64,000 bases of DNA from positions 4,750,590 through 4,814,589 of the forward strand of contig NZ_CM001489.1 in assembly GCF_000262465.1 (NCBI RefSeq), given 5' to 3'. This DNA comes from Frankia sp. QA3. Lineage in GTDB: Bacteria; Actinomycetota; Actinomycetes; Frankiales; Frankiaceae. Every line of letters begins with the position of its first letter. The stretch's first letter is position 1. The notes beneath the pieces were generated by a model that worked only from the letters and a program-made list of their open reading frames with translations, had not been told where the DNA came from and searched no databases. This document shows positions 36,801 to 45,211 of this stretch, piece by piece. The position numbers and the translations under genes were made by a program.

Positions 36801-37849
36801 TCATCACCGTGGCGGGGCTGATGCGGGCGCTCCTGCGGGAGGACCAGGCGATTCGGCGCGACGGCGCGCGGCTGCAGACCCTGCTGCACGAGTCGCACGA
36901 CATCATCCTCAACCTCAACCGGGCCGGCTCCCCGACGTTCATCAGCTCCGCGATCGAGAGCCTGCTGGGTTACCCGGTCGAGACCAGGATCGGGCGGCCG
37001 CTGCTCGAGCTCGTCCATCCCGAGGACCGGGCCGGGATGCGCGGTTTCCTGGCCGAACGGCAGCGCGGCAACCCGGCGTCGCTGCTGGACGTGCGGATGT
37101 GCACGGCCGACGGCGGGTACCGGTGGTTCGACATCGAGGCCGGCGCCTGGCGGGCCGCCTCCGGCCCGGGCTACCTGGACGGCGGCCTGCTGCTGACGTG
37201 CCACGAGGTCGGGGAGCGGCGCCAGCTGCAGGAACAGCTGCGGCAACGGGCGACTCGCGACCCGCTCACGGGGCTTGCGAACCGGGTGGCGCTCACCGAG
37301 CTGCTCGACCGCCTGGCCAAGCAGCGGTCGCCCTTCGCGATCCTGCTCATCGACCTCGACGACTTCAAGCCCGTGAACGACACCTTCGGCCACCAGGCAG
37401 GCGACGACGTGTTGCGCACCATCGCAGCCCGGCTGACCGAGGTGCTGCGGGCGCAGTACGGCGTCCCGGAGCGACCGGCCACCGAGCGACCGGCCACCGA
37501 GCTACCGGAGGGGCAGCCTGTCGCGGCGGGCTCGCCTCGGGCGGAACCGCCGGACGGTGCGGTGTTCCGCCTCGGCGGCGACGAGTTCGTCATGGTGCTG
37601 CCCGACATCGACGCCGACGCCCTGCGGCGCGCCGCCCAGCGGGTGCGCGAGACCGTCGCGGCTCCGATCCTCTCGGCCGGACATGCTCTCGTCGTCCGGG
37701 CGACGGTGGGGCTGGCGTCCTCGCGCACCGTCGACGGCGGGGCTGTCGCACGCAACCCCGATCTCGTCGTCCGCCACGCCGACGCGGACATGTACGCGGC
37801 GAAGCGGGCCGCCCGGGCCCGACGGGCGATGTTCCCCGCCACCCACTGA
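33815..37849 (+). CDS. tandemly duplicated membrane PAS-GGDEF protein (diguanylate cyclase)
   Basis: A 1344-residue protein made of two similar halves. Half 1: membrane helix (about 30-50), extracytoplasmic sensor, second helix (about 300-322), PAS (about 335-430), GGDEF domain with RFGGDEFGIL near 530. Half 2 repeats the order: helix near 708, sensor, helix near 990, PAS (about 1020-1140), GGDEF with RLGGDEFVMVL near 1255. Both GGDEF motifs are intact, so both may make cyclic di-GMP. The inhibitory RxxD site is not seen in either; in half 2 a Pro/Glu-rich insert of about 40 residues (PERPATERPATELPEG) lies just before GGDEF. There is no EAL domain. ATG 33815 has a weak site; ATG 33863 is an alternative. 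Confidence 0.92.
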   Translation: MIRGGRIGGRRSPGRVMAAAHREPARRWRFLPPLAILLAILVLGTLALHVGAGLLHREEASRLAARAHLVERLARWESDADAPAGLSAAVDRTPFRPGDGATNANLLPGLQLSPSGDVTRVLALLDRAGTVSAAYPPGNTVVPRDLGAAWSSAWAGTGAVSPVFRLGNAPVRATVVPVGSPRPWAVLVAVSTREINLQLSGGIATMLGAGSGSVSTIDPNGVPIASTDPALPGRRILPAAELRRSRERSGAPRIWRTSGPAGTITHITAPQPTTGYLTYFQQPTDSLYADLRARGDRRNLTLLAVALTGVLCIVFLGLLREAAARRCRAGLRALFAAAHDIVLVTDPAGRLTFVSPAIVPLLGHPHEPWLGRMVTELAHPDDAARLLRLIENPTTGSLLDVRLTPASGADRWFDVAARRLPARAGVPEVLITCHAVDKRKRLLDQLGYQAGHDVLTGLLNRSTFEEELAAALTAASPRPADAIAVLFVDLDRFKPVNDTFGHAAGDQVLQTVGARIRSELATVDAGGRFGGDEFGILLRDTDEAAARAAAARIIRAVGQPILVDGYEVRVAASVGLALAGAGPCRPERLLWAADQAMYRAKQVGPGRYAVAVPAPPGGDTVEFTIAEPLPVELPDGTADEIVPATADPRPAAAPGPVEPPGTHPGVAPWDVAGGVTPATQAGPLSRTDRLRLSWQRRTSVRAQLSRAVPLLVLGTVILTTTMITLGIENANRRRAETQRVADSHALAVRLAEFAANLSHPRYLIDPISRLPWSLADPAADGRTLAAIAEPSLSTSGTLLALVDADGRPRAVQPPGAAVPFPAHSRVWASARDNGLNVPVLDGAGGARVYSVVPVRRAGRSAAFLVLGRTLHGPSAAEMARALGWGTAATGVASAALDLGMTISIVDEHGRVAMSNDAAAGGRIVVDPAELRTITPGHSQRVTVRDGHGGGRVAVATEIPTSPLPAYLVLRRDDRGTAEGPRPNHALSDVLLVAIVVITVAGLMRALLREDQAIRRDGARLQTLLHESHDIILNLNRAGSPTFISSAIESLLGYPVETRIGRPLLELVHPEDRAGMRGFLAERQRGNPASLLDVRMCTADGGYRWFDIEAGAWRAASGPGYLDGGLLLTCHEVGERRQLQEQLRQRATRDPLTGLANRVALTELLDRLAKQRSPFAILLIDLDDFKPVNDTFGHQAGDDVLRTIAARLTEVLRAQYGVPERPATERPATELPEGQPVAAGSPRAEPPDGAVFRLGGDEFVMVLPDIDADALRRAAQRVRETVAAPILSAGHALVVRATVGLASSRTVDGGAVARNPDLVVRHADADMYAAKRAARARRAMFPATH

Positions 37850-38016
37850 TCCGCCAACCGCCGACCGCCGACCGCCGCCCCGTTCCCCCGGCCCTCCCGG
37901 CGGGCACCCGGCCGTCCGCCCCCCGACCGCGGGCCGGTTCTGCCACGATGGGCAGGCCCGGCCGCCGGCGGTACCCAGGCGGCACGCCGGTGACCAGGTC
38001 ACGGGAGGCGCGCGCG

Positions 38017-38955
38017 ATGGGACGGGTCGTGGTGGTCGGCTCGACCAACATGGACGTGACGACCCGCGTGGACCGTATCCCCGGGCCGGGCGAGACGGTG
38101 ACGGGAAGCTCGGTGGCGCTGTCCCCGGGTGGCAAGGGCGCCAACCAGGCCGTGGCGGCCCGCCGGCTGGGCGCCGAGACGGTCATGGTGGGCGCCGTGG
38201 GCTCCGACGGCTTCGGCTCGGCGTTGCGGGAGTTCCTGCGCGGCGAGGCGGTCGACGTCACCGGGCTGGCGGTCGTCGACGGTCCCAGCGGCACGGCGGT
38301 GACGATGGTAGACGGGGCCGGCGAGAACGTGATCGTCGTCGTTGCGGGCGCCAACGCCGCCGTCTCGGCAAGCGGCCTGGATCTGCTGAGGCTGCGCCCG
38401 GACGACGTGGTGCTGCTGCAGAACGAGATCCCGGCGGCGGTGAACGCCGCGGCGCTCGACCGTGCCCGCGCCGCGGGCGCCCGCACGCTGCTGAACGCGG
38501 CCCCGCACCGGCCGGCCGCCGCCGACCTGCTCGCCGCCGCCGACGCGATCCTGGTCAACGAGCACGAGTTCGCGGGCCTGGTGCCGGCCGCCGCCGGCGT
38601 CGGCTCGCTGCCCGGACCGCGGGCCCTGGTCGAGGTGCGCGGGCTGCTCGCCGACGGCGCCGGACCGAACGACAACATCGTCGTCACCCTCGGCGGCGCC
38701 GGGGTGTGCGCGCGGATCGCCGGGACGGTCGTCACCCTCGCCGCGCGGCACGTCCCGGTCCTCGACACGACCGGGGCAGGCGACTGCTTCTGCGGGGCGT
38801 TCGGCGCCGGAATCGCCGGCGGCCTGCCCGCGGCCACGGCCCTGTTCCACGCGAACCTCGCCGCCACCATCGCCGTGCAGCGTCCCGGCGCCGGCCCCGC
38901 GATGCCGACCCGGGCGGAGCTCGACGAGCTGTTGAACGGCGGTGGCGGCCCATAA
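38017..38955 (+). CDS. rbsK: ribokinase
   Basis: A 312-residue PfkB kinase. VVVGSTNMDVTTRVDRIPGP and SPGGKGANQAVAARRLGAET form the first signature region, and VLDTTGAGDCFCGAFGAGIA the second with intact anion hole and catalytic Asp, as in RbsK (phosphorylation of ribose at C5). The gene starts at ATG 38017, eight bases after GGGAGG. It stands between two signalling genes with no ribose transporter nearby, so the substrate may be another sugar released from nucleosides. Confidence 0.9.
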   Translation: MGRVVVVGSTNMDVTTRVDRIPGPGETVTGSSVALSPGGKGANQAVAARRLGAETVMVGAVGSDGFGSALREFLRGEAVDVTGLAVVDGPSGTAVTMVDGAGENVIVVVAGANAAVSASGLDLLRLRPDDVVLLQNEIPAAVNAAALDRARAAGARTLLNAAPHRPAAADLLAAADAILVNEHEFAGLVPAAAGVGSLPGPRALVEVRGLLADGAGPNDNIVVTLGGAGVCARIAGTVVTLAARHVPVLDTTGAGDCFCGAFGAGIAGGLPAATALFHANLAATIAVQRPGAGPAMPTRAELDELLNGGGGP

Positions 38956-39032
38956 GGACCGGCCGGTGCAGGGGTGACGGCGCTCACCCGCTGCCCGCGG
39001 CCGCGCCTGCGGTGACGACAGCGGGCACGACG

Positions 39033-39521
39033 ATGCCGCGGGTGTCGGCGGGAGCCCCTGGTGCACGACCGGTTACCGGTACCGTTGCGGCGGAGGGAGA
39101 CTCGGGCTGGGCGGACGCGGCGGCGGAGGCTGGTGGGAAATTGGACGCTCCGACGGTGCTCGTCGTCGACGACAACGAGATGCTGCGCGCGCTGCTGGGC
39201 CGGATCCTGTGCGCGGAGGGGTTCCGGGTGAGCGTCGCGGGCTCCGTCGAGGAGGCGTTACGGCTGGATGCGGCCGCCCACGACGTACTGCTCATCGATC
39301 TGCGGCTCGGCGGCCGCTCGGGCGCGGATCTCATCGACGAGCTGCGCCGGATCGACCCGGCGGTGACGGCACGCTGCCTGGTCCTGACCGGCGCTCCAGG
39401 ACTGGATCCGGTGCCGGCCGGCCTCCCGGTGGTGACCAAGCCGTTCACCGCCGACGAGCTGGTCGCCGCGGTTCGCGGGGTCCTCCCGGCGGATCGGGGA
39501 CACGGGGCCGACCGGGGGTGA
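39033..39521 (+). CDS. response regulator receiver protein
   Basis: A receiver-only protein. TVLVVDDNEMLRALLGRIL has the acidic pair, HDVLLIDLRLGGRSGADLID the phosphoacceptor Asp, LVLTGAP the Thr/Ser switch and VVTKPFTADELVAAV the Lys. Start is uncertain: ATG 39033 gives 162 residues with a 35-residue Ala/Gly lead; a TTG nearer the receiver is possible. No output domain follows. Its stop overlaps the next start as GTGA, so it is coupled to a histidine-phosphotransferase-like protein. Confidence 0.85.
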   Translation: MPRVSAGAPGARPVTGTVAAEGDSGWADAAAEAGGKLDAPTVLVVDDNEMLRALLGRILCAEGFRVSVAGSVEEALRLDAAAHDVLLIDLRLGGRSGADLIDELRRIDPAVTARCLVLTGAPGLDPVPAGLPVVTKPFTADELVAAVRGVLPADRGHGADRG

Positions 39522-40249
39522 CAGCACAGACCGACGGCGACGAACCGGCGACCGCGACGCAGACCGCTCCGGCGCGGACCCCGGCCTGCCCCGTCCCCCG
39601 CCCGCCGGGACCGGACGGCGCCCCGCCCGCACCGGCCCTCGATCTCCTCCGCCTGATGGTCGCCCTGCAGGAGCGCGGGCACCGGTCGCTGGCCGAGCGG
39701 CTGCACGACGGCCCGATGCAGGACTTCACCGCCGTCCTGCTCGAACTGGCCAGCGTCCGGCGGCGGCTGTCCGGCGACCTCGCCGACCGCATCGGCGGGA
39801 TCGAGCACCATCTGCGGTCCGCGACGAGCGGGCTGCAGCTGCCCCCGGGCGCCTTCCGCCTCGGCTACGACGCGCGCCGGGCCCTGGCCGCGGGGCTCGC
39901 CCTACGGGTCGACGGCCTGCTCGTCGACCGCCTGGACACCGATCTTCAGGTCGATGAGCACCCACCCACCCGCGCGGAGATCTCGGTGGTGCTGGCCACC
40001 GTGCAGCTGCTGCTGATGGCGAGCGATCCGGTGGGGACCGGCGAGCACGCCTGGCTCGCGGTGCGGTCCGCGCCGGCCGAGCTCGACCTGCGGCTGCGAG
40101 TCCGGCCGGGCGGGTACGAGCCGCCGGCGGACGCGGCGCGGGCCGCGCGGCTGCGCCCGGTCGCCGACCTGATCGGCGTCGAGCTGCGCCACGACGCCGC
40201 AACCGGCGGCTGGAGTGCCGCGCTCCGCCTCGACCGCCCCAGCACCTAG
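39518..40249 (+). CDS. histidine phosphotransferase-like / degenerate histidine kinase
   Basis: A 243-residue protein starting at GTG 39518, overlapping the response regulator by four bases. After a Pro/Ala-rich lead, SLAERLHDGPMQDFTAVLLE gives the LHDG-type phosphoacceptor helix with His at about 63, as in HisKA_3 kinases. The remaining 170 residues follow the order of an ATPase domain (ISVVLATVQLLLMASDP, LDLRLRVRPGGYEPP, GGWSAALRL) but lack the N-box Asn and the DxGxG and GxGL glycines needed for ATP. It therefore looks like a dimeric phosphotransferase of ChpT type rather than a kinase. Inference only; the two genes form a likely relay. Confidence 0.7.
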   Translation: MTAQTDGDEPATATQTAPARTPACPVPRPPGPDGAPPAPALDLLRLMVALQERGHRSLAERLHDGPMQDFTAVLLELASVRRRLSGDLADRIGGIEHHLRSATSGLQLPPGAFRLGYDARRALAAGLALRVDGLLVDRLDTDLQVDEHPPTRAEISVVLATVQLLLMASDPVGTGEHAWLAVRSAPAELDLRLRVRPGGYEPPADAARAARLRPVADLIGVELRHDAATGGWSAALRLDRPST

Positions 40250-40291
40250 CCCCGACCCGGCACCCAGCCCCGACCCAGCACCCAGCCCCGA

Positions 40292-41968
40292 TCAGTTCTC
40301 GACCGGGCTGTCGAGGACGTCCCGCACCTTCGCCAACAGCACCTGCTCGGAGAACGGCTTGCCGAGCAGCGCCAGCCCCGGGTCGAGGGTCCCGTTGTGC
40401 GCCAGCACCGGGTAGGCGTAGCCGGACATGAACAGCACGCGGATACCCGGCCGGTGCCGGCGGACGAGCGTGGCCACGGTCCGGCCGAGGACCTGCGGCA
40501 TGACGACGTCGGTCAGCAGCAGATGGATCTCGGTGGGGTAGCTCGCGGCGAGCTCGGCGGCGCGGTGCCCGTCCGCGGCGGTGATGACCTGGTAGCCGTT
40601 GCGGGCCAGCAGGCGCCGGGTGACCTCGCGCATCGCCCGCTCGTCCTCGACGACGAGGATGGTCTCGCCGCCGGTGAGGATGGCCCCGTCGGAGATCGGT
40701 TCGGGGGTGACGGCAACGCTGTCCACCGCCGGCAGCAGGATGCTCACCGTGGTCCCCAGGCCCACGTCGGAAAAGATCTCCGCGTGGCCGCCGGCCTGGG
40801 TGATGATCCCGTACACGGTGGCGAGGCCGAGGCCGGAGCCCTCACCCTTGCGCTTGGTGGTGAAGAACGGCTCGAAGGCGCGGCTGACCGTCTCCGGGGT
40901 CATGCCGCTGCCGCTGTCGCTGATGCGCAGGTTGACATGCCGGCCGGCCTTCAGGCCGGGCCGCTCGCCGGCGATGTCCTCGTGGATGAGGATGTTCGAC
41001 GTGTCGATCGTGAGCTTGCCGCCGGCGGGCATCGCGTCGCGCGCGTTCACGGCCAGGTTGACCAGCACCTGTTCGAGCTGACCGGCGTCGGCGAAGACCG
41101 GCCAGGGGTCGGCGGCCGGCAGAGTGATCAGCTCGACGTGCTCGCCGAGGGTGCGCCGCAGCATCTCCTCGATGTCGTGCACGACGTCGTTGAGGTTGAG
41201 CACCCGCGGTTGAACGACCTCCCGGCGGCCGAAGGCGAGCAACTGGTGGGTGAGCTGGGTGGCCCGCTCGGCGGCCCGCTGGACCTGCTCGATGTCGCGG
41301 CGGGCCGCCTCCCACTGGCCGCCGTCGCGTTCGGCGGCCGTCGCCACCACCTCGCCGACGAAGGCGGTGTAGTTGATGATCACGCCGAGCAGGTTGTTGA
41401 AGTCGTGCGCGACGCCGCCGGCGAGCTGACCGAGGCTCTCCAGCCGCTGCGACTGGTGGAGCTGGGCCTCGATCCGCTTGCGTTCGGCCTGCGCGCGCAG
41501 GCGTTCCCGCTCCGCCTGCGCCTCCAGCCGGTCGGTGACGTCCCGGATCGCCGCCGTGATCAGGATCCCATTCTCGACCTCGATGGCCGACAGGGAGATC
41601 TCTGCCGGGAACTCGCTGCCGTCGCGGCGACGGCCGGCGAGCTCCATCCCCGCACCCATCGGCCGCGGCTGCGGGTCGCGCAGGTAGGAACCCCGGTGAT
41701 GCGGGTGCAGGCGGCGGGCGGACTCGGGGATCAGGATTTCGACGGGTTCGCCGTTCAGTTCCTCCCGGGTGTAGCCGAACAGGCGCTCGGCCTGGGCGTT
41801 GACCAGGGCGATCCGGCCGTCCGCGCGGACGGCGACGATCGCGTCCGGCGCGGCGTCCAGCAGGCCGCGGGCCAGGGAACTCGTGCTGTCATCCAGGTGA
41901 ACCACCCCACGGGGTGAACATCGTGCTACAGACGGACAGATCGTAGCGCCGACGCTGGGGTTCACCAT
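40292..41968 (-). CDS. PAS hybrid histidine kinase with receiver domain
   Basis: A 558-residue cytoplasmic hybrid kinase. PAS at about 30-145 (LLDAAPDAIVAVRADGRIAL, LFGYTREEL), a coiled-coil joint, H-box LGQLAGGVAHDFNNLLGVII with His about 188, ATPase boxes NLAVNARDAMPAGGKLTI, ISDSGSGMTPE and GEGSGLGLATVYGI, then a receiver (ILVVEDERAMREVTRRLL, LLLTDVVMPQVLG, GKPFSEQVLLA). No membrane segment is seen. ATG 41968 (or GTG 41971) is used; a GTG about 21 codons later is possible. It converges with the phosphotransferase/response-regulator pair, 40 bases apart, so it is the obvious candidate phosphodonor of a relay. Confidence 0.9.
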   Translation of the reverse strand: MVNPSVGATICPSVARCSPRGVVHLDDSTSSLARGLLDAAPDAIVAVRADGRIALVNAQAERLFGYTREELNGEPVEILIPESARRLHPHHRGSYLRDPQPRPMGAGMELAGRRRDGSEFPAEISLSAIEVENGILITAAIRDVTDRLEAQAERERLRAQAERKRIEAQLHQSQRLESLGQLAGGVAHDFNNLLGVIINYTAFVGEVVATAAERDGGQWEAARRDIEQVQRAAERATQLTHQLLAFGRREVVQPRVLNLNDVVHDIEEMLRRTLGEHVELITLPAADPWPVFADAGQLEQVLVNLAVNARDAMPAGGKLTIDTSNILIHEDIAGERPGLKAGRHVNLRISDSGSGMTPETVSRAFEPFFTTKRKGEGSGLGLATVYGIITQAGGHAEIFSDVGLGTTVSILLPAVDSVAVTPEPISDGAILTGGETILVVEDERAMREVTRRLLARNGYQVITAADGHRAAELAASYPTEIHLLLTDVVMPQVLGRTVATLVRRHRPGIRVLFMSGYAYPVLAHNGTLDPGLALLGKPFSEQVLLAKVRDVLDSPVEN

Positions 41969-41991
41969 CACCCTCGCGGGTAGACCTCAGG

Positions 41992-42030
41992 CTGAATTGC
42001 CACGAAAGTCCAGCTAGACCCGCAATTCAG
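41992..42030. promoter_or_regulatory. inverted repeat CTGAATTGC...GCAATTCAG
   Basis: Two 9-bp arms at 41992-42000 and 42022-42030 are separated by 21 bases. The sequence is AT-richer than its surroundings and lies immediately upstream of the hybrid kinase start. It may be an operator or, read on the minus strand, the end of an upstream transcript. Confidence 0.45.
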
Positions 42031-42039
42031 CGCTGTGTT

Positions 42040-42255
42040 GTCATCGCCCGGTGGTCCCACCGGCGCCCCCTGGATCGAGCTGGTGTCCCGGTGATCGCCG
42101 CACACGTAGACGCCGGGCGGGCCGGGCGTCGACGGCTCCCTCGACGACGAGCGCGCCGCGGCGCAGCGGTGGTTCGTCCGCCCGGAAGTAGTACACGGAC
42201 CGGACGCCGTCGCGCAGCACCAGCCCGCGGAAGAACGGCCGCGGCCGCGGTGCTC
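42040..42255 (-). pseudogene. fragment of FAD-dependent amine oxidase
   Basis: On the minus strand one frame gives RPFFRGLVLRDGVRS, and a little further another frame gives PPGVYVCGDHRDTSSIQGA; both are characteristic of the C-terminal part of FAD-dependent amine oxidases (the latter is the second FAD-binding segment). The two pieces need a frame change near 42130-42140 and most of the protein is absent. It is downstream of the PAP2-type gene on the same strand. I read this as a decayed remnant; the family match is from memory of the motif. Confidence 0.45.
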
Positions 42256-42277
42256 CCGCCGCTCTGGGTGCCCCTGG

Positions 42278-43483
42278 CTACGGCGCTATCCCGCCGCCGC
42301 CCTCGACGGGGCACCGGCGCGCGTCGGCGCCGCGGGCGGGCTCCGGGCGCGGTTCGGGCACGGCCCCCGGCTCCGGCAGCCGGGTCGGCGGCGCCAACGC
42401 CGCGGACGGCACGGCCGCCAACGGCACGGCCGCCGACGGCACGGCCGCCGACGGCACGGCCAGTGACGGCACGGCCAGTGACGCCACGGCAGGTGACGCC
42501 ACGGCAGGTGACGGTGCCTCCGGTGACGGTGCCTCCGGTGACGGTGCCGGCGCGGGGACCCGCAGGGGTGTCTCGTGCCGGTTCAGCCCGCGCCTGGCCC
42601 ACGCGCGGTTGACCTGGTCGAGCACGACGATCGACAGCACCACCAGCGAGGCGCCCACGAGGCCGTCGAGCCAGTAGTGGTTGGCGGTCACCACCACGAC
42701 CGCGGTGGTGAGGACCGGATGCAACACCACGAGCCAGCGGGCGCGGTGGTGCAGGATCGTGATGACCGCCCAGGCCTCGAGCAGCGACCATCCGACGTGC
42801 AGGCTCGGCATCGCGGCGTACTCGTTGGCGATCCCGCCGCTGCCCTCCCCGTAGGGAGAGGGTCCGTAGACCGCGCCGGTGTCGACGAGCGACACGTGCA
42901 GCGCCGACGGCAGGAAGCGGGGCGGCGCCAACGGGTACAGCAGATGGATGATCAGCGCCATGCCGGTGGTCATGATCAGAACATTGCGGACCCGCGTCCA
43001 GTGCCGGCGATGCCGGACGAACACCCACAGCAGCAGCATGATGACCGAAGGGAAGTGAACGAGGATGTAGAACCAGTCCGCCGCCCGGATCAGCGTGTGC
43101 GAGTGCAGCGCCAGCCGTTGGACGGCGGCCTCGCTGGGCAGGTGCAGAAAACGTTCGAGCCGCCAGACGTCCCTCGCGGCGGCCAGCGCCGCCGGCTCGC
43201 GGCCGCTGGCCAGGTGGCGGCTGAAGCTGTACGTCCCGTAGAGCATGGCGATGAGCAGGAGCTGGCTGACGGCGTAGGCCACCGCGCCGGCCACCCGGCG
43301 CATCCCCGCCATCGGCCCGGCCGGCGCGAGGGCGACCGGCTCGATCCCGCCGAGCTGGTCGGGCGGCCCGGAGGAAGCGCGGGGCGGCGGGCAGCCCAGC
43401 GCCCCCAGACCGTGCCGGACCAGGGGCGAGCTCACCGCCGGGCGGCGGCCATCGGCCGAGTCCGTGGATGGGGCCCAGCTCAT
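42278..43483 (-). CDS. PAP2-superfamily membrane phosphatase/transferase with repeat tail
   Basis: A 401-residue polytopic protein. Membrane core with several helices, then NEYAAMPSLHVGWSLLEAWA (the SLHxGW motif with catalytic His) and VVVTANHYWLDGLVGASLVV (second His), as in PAP2 and inositol phosphorylceramide synthase-like transferases. The last 100 residues are Ala/Val/Pro/Ser-rich tandem units (DNA repeat about 42405-42548). ATG 43483 is chosen because GGGAGG precedes it; an upstream in-frame start would add 60 Arg/Gly-rich residues without similarity. It probably dephosphorylates or transfers lipid phosphates at the membrane. Substrate unknown. Confidence 0.85.
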   Translation of the reverse strand: MSWAPSTDSADGRRPAVSSPLVRHGLGALGCPPPRASSGPPDQLGGIEPVALAPAGPMAGMRRVAGAVAYAVSQLLLIAMLYGTYSFSRHLASGREPAALAAARDVWRLERFLHLPSEAAVQRLALHSHTLIRAADWFYILVHFPSVIMLLLWVFVRHRRHWTRVRNVLIMTTGMALIIHLLYPLAPPRFLPSALHVSLVDTGAVYGPSPYGEGSGGIANEYAAMPSLHVGWSLLEAWAVITILHHRARWLVVLHPVLTTAVVVVTANHYWLDGLVGASLVVLSIVVLDQVNRAWARRGLNRHETPLRVPAPAPSPEAPSPEAPSPAVASPAVASLAVPSLAVPSAAVPSAAVPLAAVPSAALAPPTRLPEPGAVPEPRPEPARGADARRCPVEGGGGIAP

Positions 43484-44008
43484 CGGTGTTCCTCCCAACG
43501 TCTCGCGGCCACCACGACGCGCCACGCCGGATCGGCCATCGGTGGACGGTCGACCCAACCCCCGACCACGCCGGTCCCGCCACCCACCCGAGACTGACAA
43601 CCATCGCGAACCACCTGGTATGCCCCGACCCTGCGGGCAGACCGCAGGCCAGCGCCGACCCACCGGTCACCGTGCCGACGACGACTGTTGACGACTGTGC
43701 TCCTCCGAACCGTGTTCACGCCATGTGATATGCGCTGTCAGACATCCGCCGCGTGAACGGTCGATCCACGACGGAGCGGTCGCGTCACGACACAGACGCG
43801 CCGACCGACCGCAATGTGACGGCTCCGCCGCGACACGACACCGTCAGTGTCGGATGTTCAACGCTCGGACGCACTCGTGGTAGCTCCCCCATATCGCGGG
43901 GGGACTACTGGACCACGACACTTCGGGCACTCCCGCCGCTTCATCGGGGGCGAGAAGGCGTCCGGAGCGGCCTGGCAGGTCATCCGACGAGAACGAGGAG
44001 TGATGTGG
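43484..44008. other. divergent intergenic region
   Basis: About 525 bases between the PAP2-type gene and an SDR gene. A short inverted repeat CGACAC-N5-GTGTCG lies at 43836-43852. A plus-strand frame enters the SDR gene from 43847 but has no ribosome site; the SDR start is better placed at 44009. I see no other gene. Confidence 0.5.
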
Positions 44009-44767
44009 ATGTCGGAACCGCGCATACCCGGCGTGGCGGTCGTGACGGGTGGCGGCCGCGGCATCGGCGCGGCCTGCTCGGTCGCGCTTGCCCGGCTCGG
44101 CTGGGACGTCTGCCTGGGCTACCGGGCCGACTCCGCCGCCGCCGAGCAGGTGGCGCGGCGATGCCGGGAGTTCGGCGCCGCCGCCGCCGCGGCGGCCGCC
44201 GACCTGGCGCAGCCCGCCGCCGTCACCGACCTGTTCGCCGCCGCGGACCGGCTCGGTCCGGTGACGGCCCTGGTCAACAACGCGGGGATGGTTGCCCCCA
44301 CCGCCAGGGTCGACGAGATGGACGCCGCGCGGCTGAACCAGATCTTCACCGTCAACGTCGTCGCCGCCTTCCTGTGCGCGGGGGCCGCGGTGCGCCGGAT
44401 GTCGACGCGCCGCGGCGGGCTGGGCGGCTCGATCGTGAACGTCTCCTCCGCGGCCGCGCGACTCGGCAGCCCGGGGACGTACGTCGACTACGCGGCGAGC
44501 AAGGGGGCCCTCGACACGATGACGGTGGGACTCGCCCAGGAGGTCGCCGAGGAGGGCATCAGGGTGAACGCCGTCCGGCCGGGATACATCGACACCGAGA
44601 TCCACGCCTCGGGCGGGGATCCGGGACGGGCGCGGCGGCTGGGCGTGGCCGTGCCGCTCGGTCGGCCCGGCCGGGCCGAGGAGGTCGCGGCCGCGGTGGC
44701 CTGGCTCTGCACGGCACAGGCGTCCTACGTGACGGGGGCCGTGCTCGACGTGAGCGGTGGGCGGTGA
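44009..44767 (+). CDS. SDR-family oxidoreductase (3-oxoacyl-ACP reductase-like)
   Basis: A 252-residue classical short-chain dehydrogenase. VAVVTGGGRGIGAACSVALA is the TGxxxGIG NAD(P) motif, ALVNNAGMVAPTARVD the NNAG, SIVNVSSAAARLGSPGTYVD the catalytic Ser, and YVDYAASKGALDT the YxxxK. ATG 44009 is chosen because GAGGAG lies eight bases before it; ATG 44003 is too close. The C-terminus reads SYVTGAVLDVSGGR in the usual manner. Many SDRs act on acyl-ACP or polyketide-like substrates; the actual one cannot be read. Confidence 0.9.
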   Translation: MSEPRIPGVAVVTGGGRGIGAACSVALARLGWDVCLGYRADSAAAEQVARRCREFGAAAAAAAADLAQPAAVTDLFAAADRLGPVTALVNNAGMVAPTARVDEMDAARLNQIFTVNVVAAFLCAGAAVRRMSTRRGGLGGSIVNVSSAAARLGSPGTYVDYAASKGALDTMTVGLAQEVAEEGIRVNAVRPGYIDTEIHASGGDPGRARRLGVAVPLGRPGRAEEVAAAVAWLCTAQASYVTGAVLDVSGGR

Positions 44768-44791
44768 CCGGGCCGCCGCACCGTGGTTGGC

Positions 44792-45211
44792 TCAGCGGGT
44801 GCACTCGGGGCGCAGGATCACCATCGCGTCGGGGTGGCGGCGGGTGTAGCGCACGGCGGCCCGGCGGGGAGAACCGGTGGCCCACTGGACCGTCCAGTCG
44901 ACGCCGACGAGGTCGAGCAGCGACCGCAGCCGGCGTTGGAGCTCCTCGCGGGTCTCCTCCTCGGCGATCCGAGCGGCGCACATGACCGTCTCGACCCCGA
45001 AGGCGCAGTACACCCCCGCGGTCCACCTCGCCCAGCGGGACCAGCGGTCCATCGTCGCGATCAGCACGAGATGGGCGTCGAGCCGCGCGGCGAGGTCGGC
45101 GGCCAGCAATACATCGGCCATATCCGACAGGTCACCGAAGCGAACACCGACCACCACATGACGCTCGGTCCGAACCCGGGGGGTGACTTCCGTTCGCTCT
45201 GCCCGTTCCAC
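44792..45211 (-). CDS. universal stress protein-like protein
   Basis: A 139-residue protein. HVVVGVRFGDLSDMADVLLA followed by LDAHLVLIATMDRWSRWAR resembles the USP alpha/beta fold start, and the C-terminus AAVRYTRRHPDAMVILRP resembles its last strands, but the G-2x-G-9x-G(S/T) ATP motif is not visible, so it is a diverged, non-ATP-binding form. GTG 45211 is preceded by GGGAGG. It converges with an SDR gene and diverges from another SDR gene. Confidence 0.65.
   Translation of the reverse strand: MERAERTEVTPRVRTERHVVVGVRFGDLSDMADVLLAADLAARLDAHLVLIATMDRWSRWARWTAGVYCAFGVETVMCAARIAEEETREELQRRLRSLLDLVGVDWTVQWATGSPRRAAVRYTRRHPDAMVILRPECTR

Noticed and set aside
41992..42030. Insertion-sequence terminal repeats
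   Set aside because: Only 9-bp arms with 21 bases between; no transposase or target duplication nearby.
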